Assembly (NCBI GenBank): GCA_028865335.1
Contig: JAGWKK010000004.1
Span: forward strand, 1-36,874
Direction: 5' to 3'
DNA: 36,874 nt
From: Patescibacteria group bacterium
GTDB lineage: Bacteria > Patescibacteriota > Minisyncoccia > UBA6257 > 02-FULL-45-10c
Positions 7,264-14,688 of this stretch are shown in pieces. Positions within the stretch are counted from its first letter, which is position 1; the number at the start of each line of letters is the position of its first letter. The position numbers were made by a program, and so were the translations under genes. The notes below the pieces were generated by a model. The model searched no databases. It was not told the DNA's origin and was given only the letters and a program-made list of their open reading frames with translations.

Positions 7264-7830
7264 ATGAAGGTCATCGAGATTCCCGAACCGAAGCTGTCCC
7301 GCGTATTGTTCGCCGATACCCGCCTGGCGTGGTTTTGGCTTATTGTCCGCGTCTATCTCGGCTGGGAGTGGCTGATGGCCGGTTGGGAGAAATTCACCAG
7401 CCCTGCATGGATCGGAACATCCGCCGGAACGGCGATCAAGGGTTTTCTGGACGGCGCTTTGCAGAAGGCTTCGGGAAGCCATCCTGACGTTTCCGGCTGG
7501 TATGCGTATTTCGTGCAGCATGTGGCGCTGGTCCATCCGGTCCTTTTTTCCTATCTGGTCACGTACGGAGAAATCGCCGTCGGCATCGGGCTTGTTCTCG
7601 GCGCATTCACCGGCATCGCGGCGTTTTTCGGAACATTCATGAATCTGAACTATCTGTTCGCCGGGACGGTCAGTACGAACCCGGTCATGCTGTTGCTGCA
7701 GCTGTTCCTGATTCTGGCATGGCGCACCGCCGGCTGGATCGGTTTGGACCGCTATCTTCTTCCCGCACTCGGCACGCCGTGGCAGGTAGGGGAACTTTTT
7801 GAGAATCCTGAGGGTTCTGCACAGCCGTAG
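7264..7830 (+). CDS. DoxX family membrane protein
   Basis: A 188-aa protein with four membrane helices. It shows the DoxX pattern: an early LIVRVYLGWEWLMAGWEKF helix (residues about 26-44), a mid GEIAVGIGLVLGAFTGIAAFFG helix and NLNYLFAG. DoxX/DoxD-like proteins are linked to quinone-coupled redox or sulfur metabolism, but most members have no tested role. The N-terminal start is fixed by the -10 box eight bases upstream. Confidence 0.85.
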   Translation: MKVIEIPEPKLSRVLFADTRLAWFWLIVRVYLGWEWLMAGWEKFTSPAWIGTSAGTAIKGFLDGALQKASGSHPDVSGWYAYFVQHVALVHPVLFSYLVTYGEIAVGIGLVLGAFTGIAAFFGTFMNLNYLFAGTVSTNPVMLLLQLFLILAWRTAGWIGLDRYLLPALGTPWQVGELFENPEGSAQP

Positions 7831-7893
7831 CCGATACGCAGGGACACTCCGGGCATCGGAAGACGGCGGACGGTTCTGCGCCGCATTTTTCAT

Positions 7894-8322
7894 ATGACTC
7901 AGTCGCCATCAGACAATCGCGAAGCATATCACGAACTGCTGTATTATACGCTCGCGCATCCGGATCCGAAATTCATCCATCAGTATGCGGTGGACGCCTA
8001 TGCCGCCCAGCATGCGGATGAAAAATCCAAACGCATCGGCGTCGCGTTCGCGCTGATCGGCTTGTATCTCGCGTTGAAGAAGGGATATTCGGGGAGGGAA
8101 GTCCAGCTCGCGCATATGGAGCTCGGGAAGAAGCGGAAGATGTGGCCGGCATTCGATCTGCCGAAAAGCCGCGGAACGGTGACGGTGGCGGATGTCATGA
8201 GCGCGGCGCCGGGGGCCGAGCGCGATGCGGCGATCCGGAACTGGTGCGCGTCGGTATGGAAAGCGTATGGGGACAGTCATGATCAGGTTGCCGCGCTGGT
8301 CCGCGGCGAACTGGGAGTCTGA
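7894..8322 (+). CDS. DUF5946 family protein
   Basis: A 142-aa soluble protein. The sequence carries the family pattern: YHELLYYTLAHPDPKFIHQYAVDAY near residues 12-36, a GLYLALKKGYSGREVQLAHMEL stretch, WPAFDLP, then TVADVM and NWCASVW. The function of DUF5946 is unknown. It is short, has no signal peptide or membrane segment, and sits between two membrane-protein genes. No convincing promoter or SD is seen in the 63-nt gap before it, so cotranscription with doxX is possible. Confidence 0.82.
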   Translation: MTQSPSDNREAYHELLYYTLAHPDPKFIHQYAVDAYAAQHADEKSKRIGVAFALIGLYLALKKGYSGREVQLAHMELGKKRKMWPAFDLPKSRGTVTVADVMSAAPGAERDAAIRNWCASVWKAYGDSHDQVAALVRGELGV

Positions 8323-8328
8323 TATGAT
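8320..8328 (+). promoter_or_regulatory. Extended -10 promoter of the PAP2 gene
   Basis: TGA followed by TATGAT at 8323-8328, 6 nt before the ATG. The TGA is also the stop codon of the DUF5946 gene. Confidence 0.55.
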
Positions 8329-8334
8329 AAGGAT

Positions 8335-9018
8335 ATGATCTCATTCTGGAAACCGTTATTTTCTGAATTCCGGGGGAACATCAAACGCATCTTTACGGGC
8401 AGGAATCTCTGGTGGCATCTGCTCGCCATCGTTTCGACGTACGCGATCGCGGTGTCCGGTTTTGACTGGCTGTGGTTCAACTATTTCCGCGGCACGGTGA
8501 CGGAGGCATTCCTGTTTCCGGCGGTGATTCTGGGAGCGTTGCTCCCGGTGGCGGTTCCGCTCGGGATGCTTGCCTATGCTTCTGTCCGCAGAAATGCCCG
8601 GATGCTGAATGCGGCATTCGGCACCGGCCAGGCGGCATTGCTCGGGTTTCTGATTTCATCAACCTACAAGGCATTCACCGGTCGGGCGCATCCGCTGTTC
8701 CGCACGGCGTCCATGATCGATATCAGCAAGGATTTTAACTTCGGCTTTCTGCGCGGGGGAGTCTTCTGGGGCTGGCCGTCATCGCATACGACCGTGGCGT
8801 TTGCCGCCGCGTTCGCCCTGCTGACGCTGTATCCGGAAAAACGCGCCGTGCGCTATGCCGCGCTCGCGTACGCGTGGTATGTCGGACTCGGCGTATCCAT
8901 GAGCATCCATTGGTTCTCGGACTTCGTCGCCGGTGCGATCATCGGCACCGTCATCGGCCTCGTGGTGGGGAGAAGTTTCCTCGCCCGCGCCGCCGGATAT
9001 GAAAAAGCCGCCGGATAG
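8335..9018 (+). CDS. PAP2-family membrane phosphatase
   Basis: A 227-aa integral membrane protein with about six helices. Motif C1 is KAFTGRAHP near residues 113-121, slightly off the usual K-x6-RP; C2 is WPSSHT near 145-150; C3 is SIHWFSDFVAG near 197-207 with the catalytic His and Asp. Family members dephosphorylate lipid pyrophosphates or phosphatidic acid at the membrane, for instance undecaprenyl pyrophosphate. The exact substrate is unknown. The stop codon is embedded in the terminator hairpin. Confidence 0.87.
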   Translation: MISFWKPLFSEFRGNIKRIFTGRNLWWHLLAIVSTYAIAVSGFDWLWFNYFRGTVTEAFLFPAVILGALLPVAVPLGMLAYASVRRNARMLNAAFGTGQAALLGFLISSTYKAFTGRAHPLFRTASMIDISKDFNFGFLRGGVFWGWPSSHTTVAFAAAFALLTLYPEKRAVRYAALAYAWYVGLGVSMSIHWFSDFVAGAIIGTVIGLVVGRSFLARAAGYEKAAG

Positions 9019-9033
9019 ATCCGGCGGACTGTT
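9008..9033. terminator. Shared terminator between convergent genes
   Basis: CCGCCGGAT and ATCCGGCGG form a near-perfect stem. The minus strand has a following CTTTTTC run, so it serves the HAD gene best; the + strand tail is only GTTTC. Confidence 0.7.
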
Positions 9034-9034
9034 T

Positions 9035-9754
9035 CTATTGGAAGACTTTTAGGGACATGATCTGCTTCAGCGAGAGGACCCGATAGGCATGCGGATCATT
9101 ATGCGGGAAGCGGGCCAGATGGACCGATTTTCCTTCGCGGTCAAGCCAGATCGCGCTCATGCCTGCGCCGAGAGCTCCCATGACATCGCGATCGATCTTG
9201 TCTCCGACGAAGATCGCTTCGCTCGGGCAGACTTTGAGATCGTCGATCGCCTGCTTGAAGATATCCGGACACGGTTTGCGTTTCCCGAATTCGGAGCTCC
9301 AGACGAAGGTCCGGAAGAATCCGGCGAGCAGATACCGTTCCATCTCGCTCCTGAAAAGGGAGCCGGGGAACGGAGTGTTCGAGACGATGCCCATCCTGAT
9401 GCCGCGGGCGTGGAGAAAGCACAGCAGTTCGTGCGCGCCTTCCACCGGGCGGGTGAATTTCCCGAAGCCGTAGTAATAGATCTCTGAGATCATCCGCATG
9501 ATTTCCGCGTCGGTAAAGGTCAGGCGTTCGAGTCGCGCCGCATTGACGAGCGCGTTCTTGATCGTGGCTTCGTCGTGGGTCTCCATGCCGAACTTCCGTT
9601 CCGCGGAGAGGATTTCCTGCATCCGGTCCAGCAGCTTCGGATCCAGCGCCCCGGCCATGTGGCCGGCGGTAGCGAGATAGTTGTCCCGCAGCTGCGCCGG
9701 TGTCGGGTATTCGATGAGCGTGTTTCCGAGATCGAAAAGGCATGCTCTGATCAT
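9035..9754 (-). CDS. HAD-superfamily hydrolase
   Basis: A 239-aa haloacid dehalogenase-like phosphatase. Motif I is FDLGNTLIEYP near residues 6-16 (nucleophile Asp, although the usual second Asp of DxD is Gly-Asn here). Motif II is IVSNTP, motif III the Lys of FGKRKPCPDIF, and motif IV FVGDKIDRDVMGA with its acidic pair. A helical cap sits between motifs I and II. A real SD (GGAGA) stands 7 nt before ATG 9754, which decides this start over longer frames. It is one of the few SD-led genes here. Replacement of the second motif I aspartate suggests either a dehalogenase-like or an altered phosphatase site. Confidence 0.87.
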   Translation of the reverse strand: MIRACLFDLGNTLIEYPTPAQLRDNYLATAGHMAGALDPKLLDRMQEILSAERKFGMETHDEATIKNALVNAARLERLTFTDAEIMRMISEIYYYGFGKFTRPVEGAHELLCFLHARGIRMGIVSNTPFPGSLFRSEMERYLLAGFFRTFVWSSEFGKRKPCPDIFKQAIDDLKVCPSEAIFVGDKIDRDVMGALGAGMSAIWLDREGKSVHLARFPHNDPHAYRVLSLKQIMSLKVFQ

Positions 9755-9851
9755 TGTTTCTCCATGAGTAGGAACCGGATTCATTCTAATAAAAATCATC
9801 CGTTTGTGCAATCGCCGGCGGATCGGGGAACCGGTATGATCGGCGTGGAAA

Positions 9852-9860
9852 TGGTATAAT
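9852..9860 (+). promoter_or_regulatory. Extended -10 promoter of the cupin gene
   Basis: TGG followed by consensus TATAAT at 9855-9860, 6 nt before the ATG. Leaderless layout. Confidence 0.7.
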
Positions 9861-9866
9861 GAGTGC

Positions 9867-10262
9867 ATGAAAGGATTCGTCGGAAATATCGAGGAGCTGA
9901 GCCTGCAGAACGAAAACTTCCGCAAGGTTCTGTATACCTCCAAGAATAGCCAGCTCGTGCTGATGAGTTTGAAGTCGGGCGAGGAGATCGGCGCGGAAGT
10001 GCATCATCTGGACCAGTTCATCCGCGTGGATGCGGGCGAGGGGAAGGCCGTGCTGGACGGCGTCGAGCATGCGATCAAAGACGGTTTCGCGATCCTGGTG
10101 CCGGCCGGAACGGAACACAATATCATCAACACCTCGGACAAGCCGATGAAGCTGTACACGCTGTATGCGCCGCCGAATCACAAGGACGGCGTGATCCATC
10201 CGACCAAGGCCGTCGCCGAAGCGGATGAAAGCGACCACTTTGACGGAAAGACGACGGAGTAG
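9867..10262 (+). CDS. Cupin-domain protein
   Basis: A 131-aa small beta-barrel protein. Cupin motif 1 is the HHLDQFIRVDAGEG stretch near residues 46-59 (His, His and Gln as likely metal ligands) and motif 2 is VPAGTEHNIIN near 76-86. The tail, APPNHKDGVIHPTKAVAEADE, is typical of small bacterial single-cupin proteins. Cupins bind a divalent metal and either catalyse or sense small molecules; nothing here reveals which. Transcribed divergently from the HAD gene, with its own compact promoter and a terminator after it. Confidence 0.88.
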   Translation: MKGFVGNIEELSLQNENFRKVLYTSKNSQLVLMSLKSGEEIGAEVHHLDQFIRVDAGEGKAVLDGVEHAIKDGFAILVPAGTEHNIINTSDKPMKLYTLYAPPNHKDGVIHPTKAVAEADESDHFDGKTTE

Positions 10263-10300
10263 AAAAACCGACGACGCATTCCTGCCGAGGCGGTTTTTTT
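10263..10300 (+). terminator. Rho-independent terminator after the cupin gene
   Basis: AAAAACCG pairs with CGGTTTTT around a long 20-nt region that can pair further internally, followed by a seven-T run. Confidence 0.65.
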
Positions 10301-10315
10301 GATTGGACGCGGAGG

Positions 10316-10324
10316 TGCTATACT
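10316..10324 (+). promoter_or_regulatory. Extended -10 promoter of the DUF5667 gene
   Basis: TGC followed by TATACT at 10319-10324, 40 nt before the ATG. The leader is AT-rich without an SD. Confidence 0.6.
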
Positions 10325-10364
10325 GATAAGTAGCGAATATTATTAACTCAAATCTTACATATAT

Positions 10365-11603
10365 ATGAAGACCATTAGAATTATTGCGGTATCGGCGTTG
10401 CTGGTGCCGATGCTGACGTTCGGGCAGACCGCTCCTGCCGCGACGAGCACCACGAGCACGGCGGGAACGACGACTCCGGCTGCGTTGCCGAGCGCGGGAT
10501 TGACGCCTGACAGCCCGTTCTATTTCCTGAACCGGGTGACTGAAGCGTTGCAGGAATTCTTCACGTTCGATCCGGCGGCGAAGGCGCGCTTGCAGCTGCA
10601 GTTCGCGGCTGAACGTATTTCGGAGATCCAGTCCATGTTGGCGACGAGCGGAGCGACTGATCCGGGAATCACCGTGGCGAAAACCGATCTCGCGAACAAC
10701 CTTGCGAAAGCGACCAGCGCCGTTGATCAGGTGAAGGCATCCGGCGGAGACGTCTCCGCGCTTGCCCAGCAGGTGAGTACGACGATCGATGCGCAGAAAC
10801 TGGCGCTGCAGAACGTGTTCAACAATGCGCAGCAGAAAATCACTTCGCAGGAAGATGAGGCGCAATCGCAGCTGCAGGAAGCGGACCGCGTGGGAAGCAC
10901 GACGGTCGCGCAGGAAGCGGCGAAGAAACTGAGCGAACTCGCGGCGGAAAAGGCGGCATTGCAGCAGCACAAAGATGACAGCGAAACCGATCTGACTGAT
11001 GCGGGCGATCAGGCGAGTCAGAATCTCGATCTCACCGGCCAGGCACAAAACGATATCGCGGATCTGCAGAACTCCCGCGCGGAATTGCTGAACGAGTATC
11101 CGACATTGACCGCAGCCGATCTCATCTTTGTGGATAAAGCGATCTCCGACGCGCAGAACATGCTGGCGAAAGGAAACGCACAGGCGGCGATTGAGCTGGT
11201 GAAGCAGGGCGAGAACTCACTGGAGCGCGCGAAGAATAATGCGGAAAAGGAGAAAGAAGCGAACCAGAAGTCGCTTGAGGGCCTGCTGAAGAAATACGGC
11301 GAAGACATGAATGCGTCCACGACGCAGTCCGGCGAGGGTGATCAGCAGCAGTCGGGTTCGGAAGGCGAGCAGAGCCGTTCGCTGCAGACGACCGTTCCGC
11401 GCCAATTCCAGGTCCAGGGCGGCGAAGGCGAAACTGAAATGCAGGGGACGACGACCCAGCATCAGTTCCAGATCCAGGGAGGCGAAGAGCAGACCGAGGG
11501 ATCTGATGTGCGCCAGGCGGAATCAGAAGGCCAGACGCAATCGACTACAAGCGATCAGCAGCAATCGGGCGGCGACCAGCAATCCGGCGGCGGCGATAAC
11601 TAA
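10365..11603 (+). CDS. Secreted DUF5667-domain protein with Gln/Ser/Gly-rich tail
   Basis: A 412-aa exported protein. Residues 1-20 are a signal peptide (MKTIRIIAVSALLVPMLTFG). A Thr/Ala spacer leads to the DUF5667 signature LTPDSPFYFLNRVTEALQ near 46-63, then a long helical, probably coiled-coil region to about 310. The last 90 residues are low complexity with a repeated QFQ(V/I)QGGE block (copies near 346 and 367) and many DQQQSGG units. DUF5667 proteins are common in CPR genomes and are thought to be surface or periplasmic; the function is unknown. No LPXTG-type anchor is present. Confidence 0.85.
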   Translation: MKTIRIIAVSALLVPMLTFGQTAPAATSTTSTAGTTTPAALPSAGLTPDSPFYFLNRVTEALQEFFTFDPAAKARLQLQFAAERISEIQSMLATSGATDPGITVAKTDLANNLAKATSAVDQVKASGGDVSALAQQVSTTIDAQKLALQNVFNNAQQKITSQEDEAQSQLQEADRVGSTTVAQEAAKKLSELAAEKAALQQHKDDSETDLTDAGDQASQNLDLTGQAQNDIADLQNSRAELLNEYPTLTAADLIFVDKAISDAQNMLAKGNAQAAIELVKQGENSLERAKNNAEKEKEANQKSLEGLLKKYGEDMNASTTQSGEGDQQQSGSEGEQSRSLQTTVPRQFQVQGGEGETEMQGTTTQHQFQIQGGEEQTEGSDVRQAESEGQTQSTTSDQQQSGGDQQSGGGDN

Positions 11604-11606
11604 TTG

Positions 11607-11725
11607 AAAGTCCAAGGTCAAAAGTCCAAAGTCCGTAAGGTCGAAGCAGTGACTTCGCCGGGTTTTGGTTGCGATTATCATTCCTGTGACCTACGACCAT
11701 GTACCAAGTACCATTCACTACCCAT
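11607..11725. repeat. Degenerate heptanucleotide repeat, locus 1
   Basis: Seven-base units of the AAAGTCC/AAGGTCA type run from 11607 to about 11642. A small CGAAG-CTTCG hairpin follows (11642-11657). Units on the opposite sense, CTGTGAC, CTACGAC, CATGTAC, CAAGTAC and CATTCAC, are spaced exactly 7 nt apart from 11684. The whole gap between DUF5667 and the antitoxin consists of this. Confidence 0.75.
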
Positions 11726-11753
11726 TGACGTAAGTTTATCTTATGTTAAACTT
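11725..11753 (+). promoter_or_regulatory. Promoter and operator of the Phd/RelE pair
   Basis: TTGACG (11725-11730), 16-nt spacer, TAAACT (11747-11752), 6 nt to the ATG. AAGTTTA at 11732-11738 and TAAACTT at 11747-11753 form a perfect inverted repeat that covers the -10 box, as expected for an autorepressing antitoxin. Confidence 0.65.
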
Positions 11754-11758
11754 GTGAT

Positions 11759-11980
11759 ATGGAAAAGATAATCGGTTTGAAAGAGTTGCGTGAGCGGATG
11801 GGTCATTATACGACTGAAGTAGAGAAAGGCAAGTCGTTTCTCATCGTCCGGAAATCAAGGCCCGTGTTCAGGATCGCTCCCGTGGAGGAAGAATCCGCGT
11901 GGGAGCCGGTCGTTGATTTCACCAAAGTGAAGAATGGCGGCGTATCGGCCCGGGATATCCTGAAAGCGCTCCGGAAGTAA
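11759..11980 (+). CDS. Phd/YefM-family antitoxin
   Basis: A 73-aa protein with the Phd/YefM fold: EKIIGLKELRERMGHYTTEVEKGKSFLIVRKSRPVFRIAPVEE, matching the usual start in which a short strand is followed by a helix and the K-G-x-S-F-x-I-x-R segment. The C-terminal half (WEPVVDFTKVKNGGVSARDILKALRK) would wrap the toxin. It lies 3 nt before the RelE-like gene, so the two form an operon. The palindrome over its promoter is a likely binding site for it. Confidence 0.87.
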   Translation: MEKIIGLKELRERMGHYTTEVEKGKSFLIVRKSRPVFRIAPVEEESAWEPVVDFTKVKNGGVSARDILKALRK

Positions 11981-11983
11981 TTT

Positions 11984-12226
11984 ATGGTACGCCTGAAGAA
12001 ACTGCTTGCCCGCTTCACGCCGAAAGAGCGGGCGGAGATCGGGTCCTTGCTGACAAGGATTCTTTCTTTTGATTGGACCGGTCTGGATGTGAAGCGCTTG
12101 AAGGGATACCGGGAGTATTACCGAATCCGCAAAGGCGATCTGCGGATCGTATATCGGGTTGCGGATCGGGAAGTTTTTGTCCTGACCATCGAACGCCGCT
12201 CGGAAACCACGTATCGCAAACTCTAG
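11984..12226 (+). CDS. RelE/ParE-family toxin
   Basis: An 80-aa protein of the RelE/ParE superfamily, with LKGYREYYRIRKGDLRIVYRV near residues 40-60 and a final VFVLTIERRSETTYRKL. The basic residues in the strand (R48, R50, K51 and R55 by position in this stretch) and the late Arg-Arg-x-x-x-x-Tyr are those used by RelE-type ribosome-dependent mRNA interferases. ParE-like gyrase poisons share the fold, so the target is not settled. It follows its antitoxin by 3 nt. Confidence 0.85.
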   Translation: MVRLKKLLARFTPKERAEIGSLLTRILSFDWTGLDVKRLKGYREYYRIRKGDLRIVYRVADREVFVLTIERRSETTYRKL

Positions 12227-12227
12227 T

Positions 12228-12312
12228 ATTCGACTTGATTCTGACCTTATGGACTTTCGACTCATGACCAATGACTCATACCCAATGACTAATGTCTTAT
12301 GACTATTGACTC
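12228..12312. repeat. Degenerate heptanucleotide repeat, locus 2
   Basis: About twelve consecutive 7-nt units with a single one-base slip, including ATGACCA, ATGACTC, ATACCCA, ATGACTA and TTGACTC in perfect phase from 12264. The array fills the whole gap and runs across the start codon of the next gene. Confidence 0.8.
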
Positions 12313-12868
12313 CATCCTCAAATCCGGAGGGATCGGCGTGCTGGCGACGGACACGATCTATGGCGTGGTGGGTACGGCGCTCAACCGGAAGACGGTGGAG
12401 CGGGTATACCGTGTGCGCCGGCGGAATCCGAAGAAGCCGCTGATCATCCTGATCGGATCGGTGGACGATCTCAAGCTGTTCCATATCCCGCTGACCGCCG
12501 CGCGGAAAAAGATCCTGCGCCGGCTCTGGCCGGGGAAGGTGAGTGTGATTCTGCCATGCGCGCGGAAGAAGTTCGCGTATCTGCATCGCGGGACGAAGAC
12601 GCTCGCGTTCCGTCTGCCGGCGAAAAAGGATCTGCGCGCATTGCTCGCCGCGACGGGGCCGCTGGTCGCGCCGAGCGCGAACTGGGAAGGCCATCCGCCG
12701 GCGCTGACTATCGCGAAGGCGCGGAAGTATTTCGGGGGGAAGGTGGATTTCTACGCCAATGCCGGCACGACCCGCTCCCTGCCTTCAACCCTCGTCGCCC
12801 TTCGCAACGGCCGCCTTGCCGTTCTCCGCCAAGGCGCGGTGAAGATTGATAAAAGCGGTATTTTCTGA
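12299..12868 (+). CDS. tsaC: Threonylcarbamoyl-AMP synthase (TsaC/Sua5/YrdC)
   Basis: A 189-aa YrdC-domain protein. ATDTIYGVVG near residues 18-27, the R-x-R-x-x-K-K-P-L segment near 39-48 (ATP and bicarbonate/threonine site) and LVAPSANWEGHPP near 123-135 define the family. It makes threonylcarbamoyl-AMP for the t6A37 modification of ANN-decoding tRNAs. The length matches YrdC/TsaC rather than Sua5, which has an extra C-terminal domain. The ATG at 12299 is itself a unit of the heptanucleotide array, so the first four codons derive from repeat DNA. No SD or clear promoter is present. Confidence 0.9.
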   Translation: MTIDSILKSGGIGVLATDTIYGVVGTALNRKTVERVYRVRRRNPKKPLIILIGSVDDLKLFHIPLTAARKKILRRLWPGKVSVILPCARKKFAYLHRGTKTLAFRLPAKKDLRALLAATGPLVAPSANWEGHPPALTIAKARKYFGGKVDFYANAGTTRSLPSTLVALRNGRLAVLRQGAVKIDKSGIF

Positions 12869-12886
12869 TATTTTAAACGCATATCT

Positions 12887-13873
12887 ATGGCAAAACGCAA
12901 AGCGGATAAGAAAATGGTTGTCTATCAGGCGAAATCCGGCGCTATCGAGCTCCGGGGTGATTTGGCGCGCGAAACATTGTGGGCGACTCAGGCTCAGATA
13001 GCCGAAGCGTTTGAAGTTGATGTCCGGACTATAAATGAACATATCCAAAACATTCTCAAAACTAAGGAACTGAGAGAAAAGGCAGCTATCCGGAATTTCC
13101 GGATAGTTCAAAAAGAAGGAACGAGGGAAGTCGATCGAAAAGTGAAGCATTATAACCTCGATATGATTTTATCGGTCGGCTATCGCGTTAACAGCAAGCG
13201 TGCTACGCTTTTCCGCCAATGGGCCACCAGAACCCTGAAGGGCTATATTGTCGACGGCTTCGTGGTGGATAAGCGCCGGATCGCGAAAAACTATGATCGG
13301 TTTCTGGAAGTGGTCAACGATATCCGAAAATTACTTCCCGCGGGGACGTCGGTCAGCCCGAAGGATGCCGTGGAGCTTATCTCGCTTTTTGCGGATACGT
13401 GGTTGTCGCTGGATGCGTATGATCGCGGCGCTTTGCCGAAAGGGAAATTGACCAAAAAGAAAGTTTCTTTGACCGCGGAGGGGATTGCCGGCGGTTTGGG
13501 AAGTCTCAAACAGGAATTGGTGCGCAAAAAAGAGGCGACCGATATGTTCGGCGCCGAGCGCAGCAAGGGATCGGTTGCCGGCATTGTCGGCAATGTGATG
13601 CAGGCATTCGGCGGCAACGATATGTATCCGACGGCGGAGGAGAAGGCGGCGCACCTGCTGTATTTCATGGTGAAGAATCATCCGTTTACCGACGGGAACA
13701 AACGATCGGGCGCTTTTGCGTTCGTCTGGTTCTTGCGCCAGGCGGGAATTTTGGATGTCGCAAAACTCACTCCTTCCGCCCTGACTGCGCTTACCGTCCT
13801 GGTGGCCGAGAGTGAACCGAATCATAAGGATAAAGTGATCAAGCTGATCATGAATCTTATTGCGGAGAAATAA
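12887..13873 (+). CDS. RhuM-family protein with C-terminal Fic/Doc domain
   Basis: A 328-aa two-part protein. The N-terminal half has the RhuM/virulence-protein pattern: TLWATQAQIAEAFEVDVRTINEHI near residues 30-53 (a helix-turn-helix-like segment), then HYNLDMILSVGYRVNSKRATLFRQWAT near 88-114. The C-terminal half holds a Fic/Doc motif, HPFTDGNKRSG from residue 265. Fic proteins usually transfer AMP, and Doc-type proteins transfer phosphate to EF-Tu; GNK instead of GNG in this motif leans towards Doc. Such fusions are widespread in accessory regions. No inhibitory antitoxin motif is obvious; the winged-helix gene 9 nt downstream might be the partner. Confidence 0.87.
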   Translation: MAKRKADKKMVVYQAKSGAIELRGDLARETLWATQAQIAEAFEVDVRTINEHIQNILKTKELREKAAIRNFRIVQKEGTREVDRKVKHYNLDMILSVGYRVNSKRATLFRQWATRTLKGYIVDGFVVDKRRIAKNYDRFLEVVNDIRKLLPAGTSVSPKDAVELISLFADTWLSLDAYDRGALPKGKLTKKKVSLTAEGIAGGLGSLKQELVRKKEATDMFGAERSKGSVAGIVGNVMQAFGGNDMYPTAEEKAAHLLYFMVKNHPFTDGNKRSGAFAFVWFLRQAGILDVAKLTPSALTALTVLVAESEPNHKDKVIKLIMNLIAEK

Positions 13874-13882
13874 AAATTTCGT

Positions 13883-14464
13883 ATGCCCGACGACAATCCG
13901 GAAATCCAACCGCAGGAAACCGTAACACCGGCCCCGGACGCGCCGGCTGACGTTCCGGCGACCGATGTCGCGCCTGATTCTTCTCCTGTTGTTCCCGCGC
14001 CGGCAGCGGATGCATCCGCTCAACCCGATGCAGCGGATTCGCCTGCGCAGCCCGAAGCGTCCGCTCCTGCGCCGCAAGTTTCTGAAAATAATTCAGCAGA
14101 CGCGCCGGCGCCTCAAGCATCCACAACGACAACGCCTCCGCCTGCCGAATCCGAAACGGCGGCGCCTCCGCCCGAACCCGCACCTCCGGCATCTTCAACA
14201 TCTAGAACAATTACAACACCTGCATCATTTATAACTGATCTTTTGAGAAAGGCGCAGGCAAAAATCCAATCCAACAAGCGGAAGAAGTTGGAAAAGATCG
14301 TGGAGTTCGCCAGAACGAAAGACGAAATAGAAAATAAAGACGTTCAAAAGCTGCTGAAGGTCTCGGACAAAACCGCCGAGCGATACCTCTCCCAACTCGT
14401 GAAAGAGGGAAGTTTAGTCCGCACCGGTCCGAAAACCGGCTCCCGATACCATGCGGCACCCTGA
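13883..14464 (+). CDS. Pro/Ala-rich protein with C-terminal winged-helix-like domain
   Basis: A 193-aa protein in two unlike halves. Residues 1 to about 112 are a disordered Pro/Ala/Ser/Thr/Glu-rich stretch. Residues about 120-193 (KRKKLEKIVEFARTKDEIENKDVQKLLKVSDKTAERYLSQLVKEGSLVRTG) look like a winged helix-turn-helix with recognition helix DKTAERYLSQLVKEG and a wing ending SRYHAAP. The long tail before a DNA-binding domain is unusual for such a small regulator. Separated from the RhuM-Fic stop by 9 nt, it is probably cotranscribed. It could regulate or neutralise that protein; this is inference. Confidence 0.7.
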   Translation: MPDDNPEIQPQETVTPAPDAPADVPATDVAPDSSPVVPAPAADASAQPDAADSPAQPEASAPAPQVSENNSADAPAPQASTTTTPPPAESETAAPPPEPAPPASSTSRTITTPASFITDLLRKAQAKIQSNKRKKLEKIVEFARTKDEIENKDVQKLLKVSDKTAERYLSQLVKEGSLVRTGPKTGSRYHAAP

Positions 14465-14470
14465 AAACCG

Positions 14471-14523
14471 AACTGGGTCATTTCCACCATTTGACCCAGT
14501 TTGCGGCTCCCTCTGACCCAGTT
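14471..14523. repeat. Three-copy CTGGGTCA repeat
   Basis: AACTGGGTCA at 14471-14480 is followed by its exact reverse complement at 14492-14501 and again at 14514-14523. The first two can make a 10-bp hairpin. It sits just after the winged-helix gene stop, so it could be a weak terminator or a set of operators. Confidence 0.6.
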
Positions 14524-14586
14524 TTGAAATGAAATCTGTCCGCCGCCCGATCTTCCTCCGCACGGCATCGTACGGCCACTTCGGCA

Positions 14587-14612
14587 AACCCGACCTCCCG
14601 TGGGAGCGGGTT
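14587..14612. repeat. Interrupted hairpin in the intergenic region
   Basis: AACCCG and CTCCC pair with GGGAG and CGGGTT around a GT loop, with a two-base bulge. No T-run follows. The surrounding 14524-14650 stretch otherwise holds no supportable gene. Confidence 0.45.
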
Positions 14613-14653
14613 GGGTGAGTTATTTTACGATATGAATTTGTCCACATTTTTTC

Positions 14654-14682
14654 TTGACCGACGATCGAGGGCGCGGTATAAT
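14654..14682 (+). promoter_or_regulatory. Strong promoter ahead of a structured RNA
   Basis: TTGACC, exactly 17 nt, TATAAT. It is the closest to full consensus of the promoters here, and no reading frame begins within the next 130 bases. Confidence 0.75.
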
Positions 14683-14688
14683 AAGTAT

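Noticed and set aside
8320-12868. Recoded TGA (glycine) as in some CPR groups
   Set aside because: Several genes end cleanly at TGA (for example the DUF5946 and tsaC genes), and no gene needs TGA readthrough.
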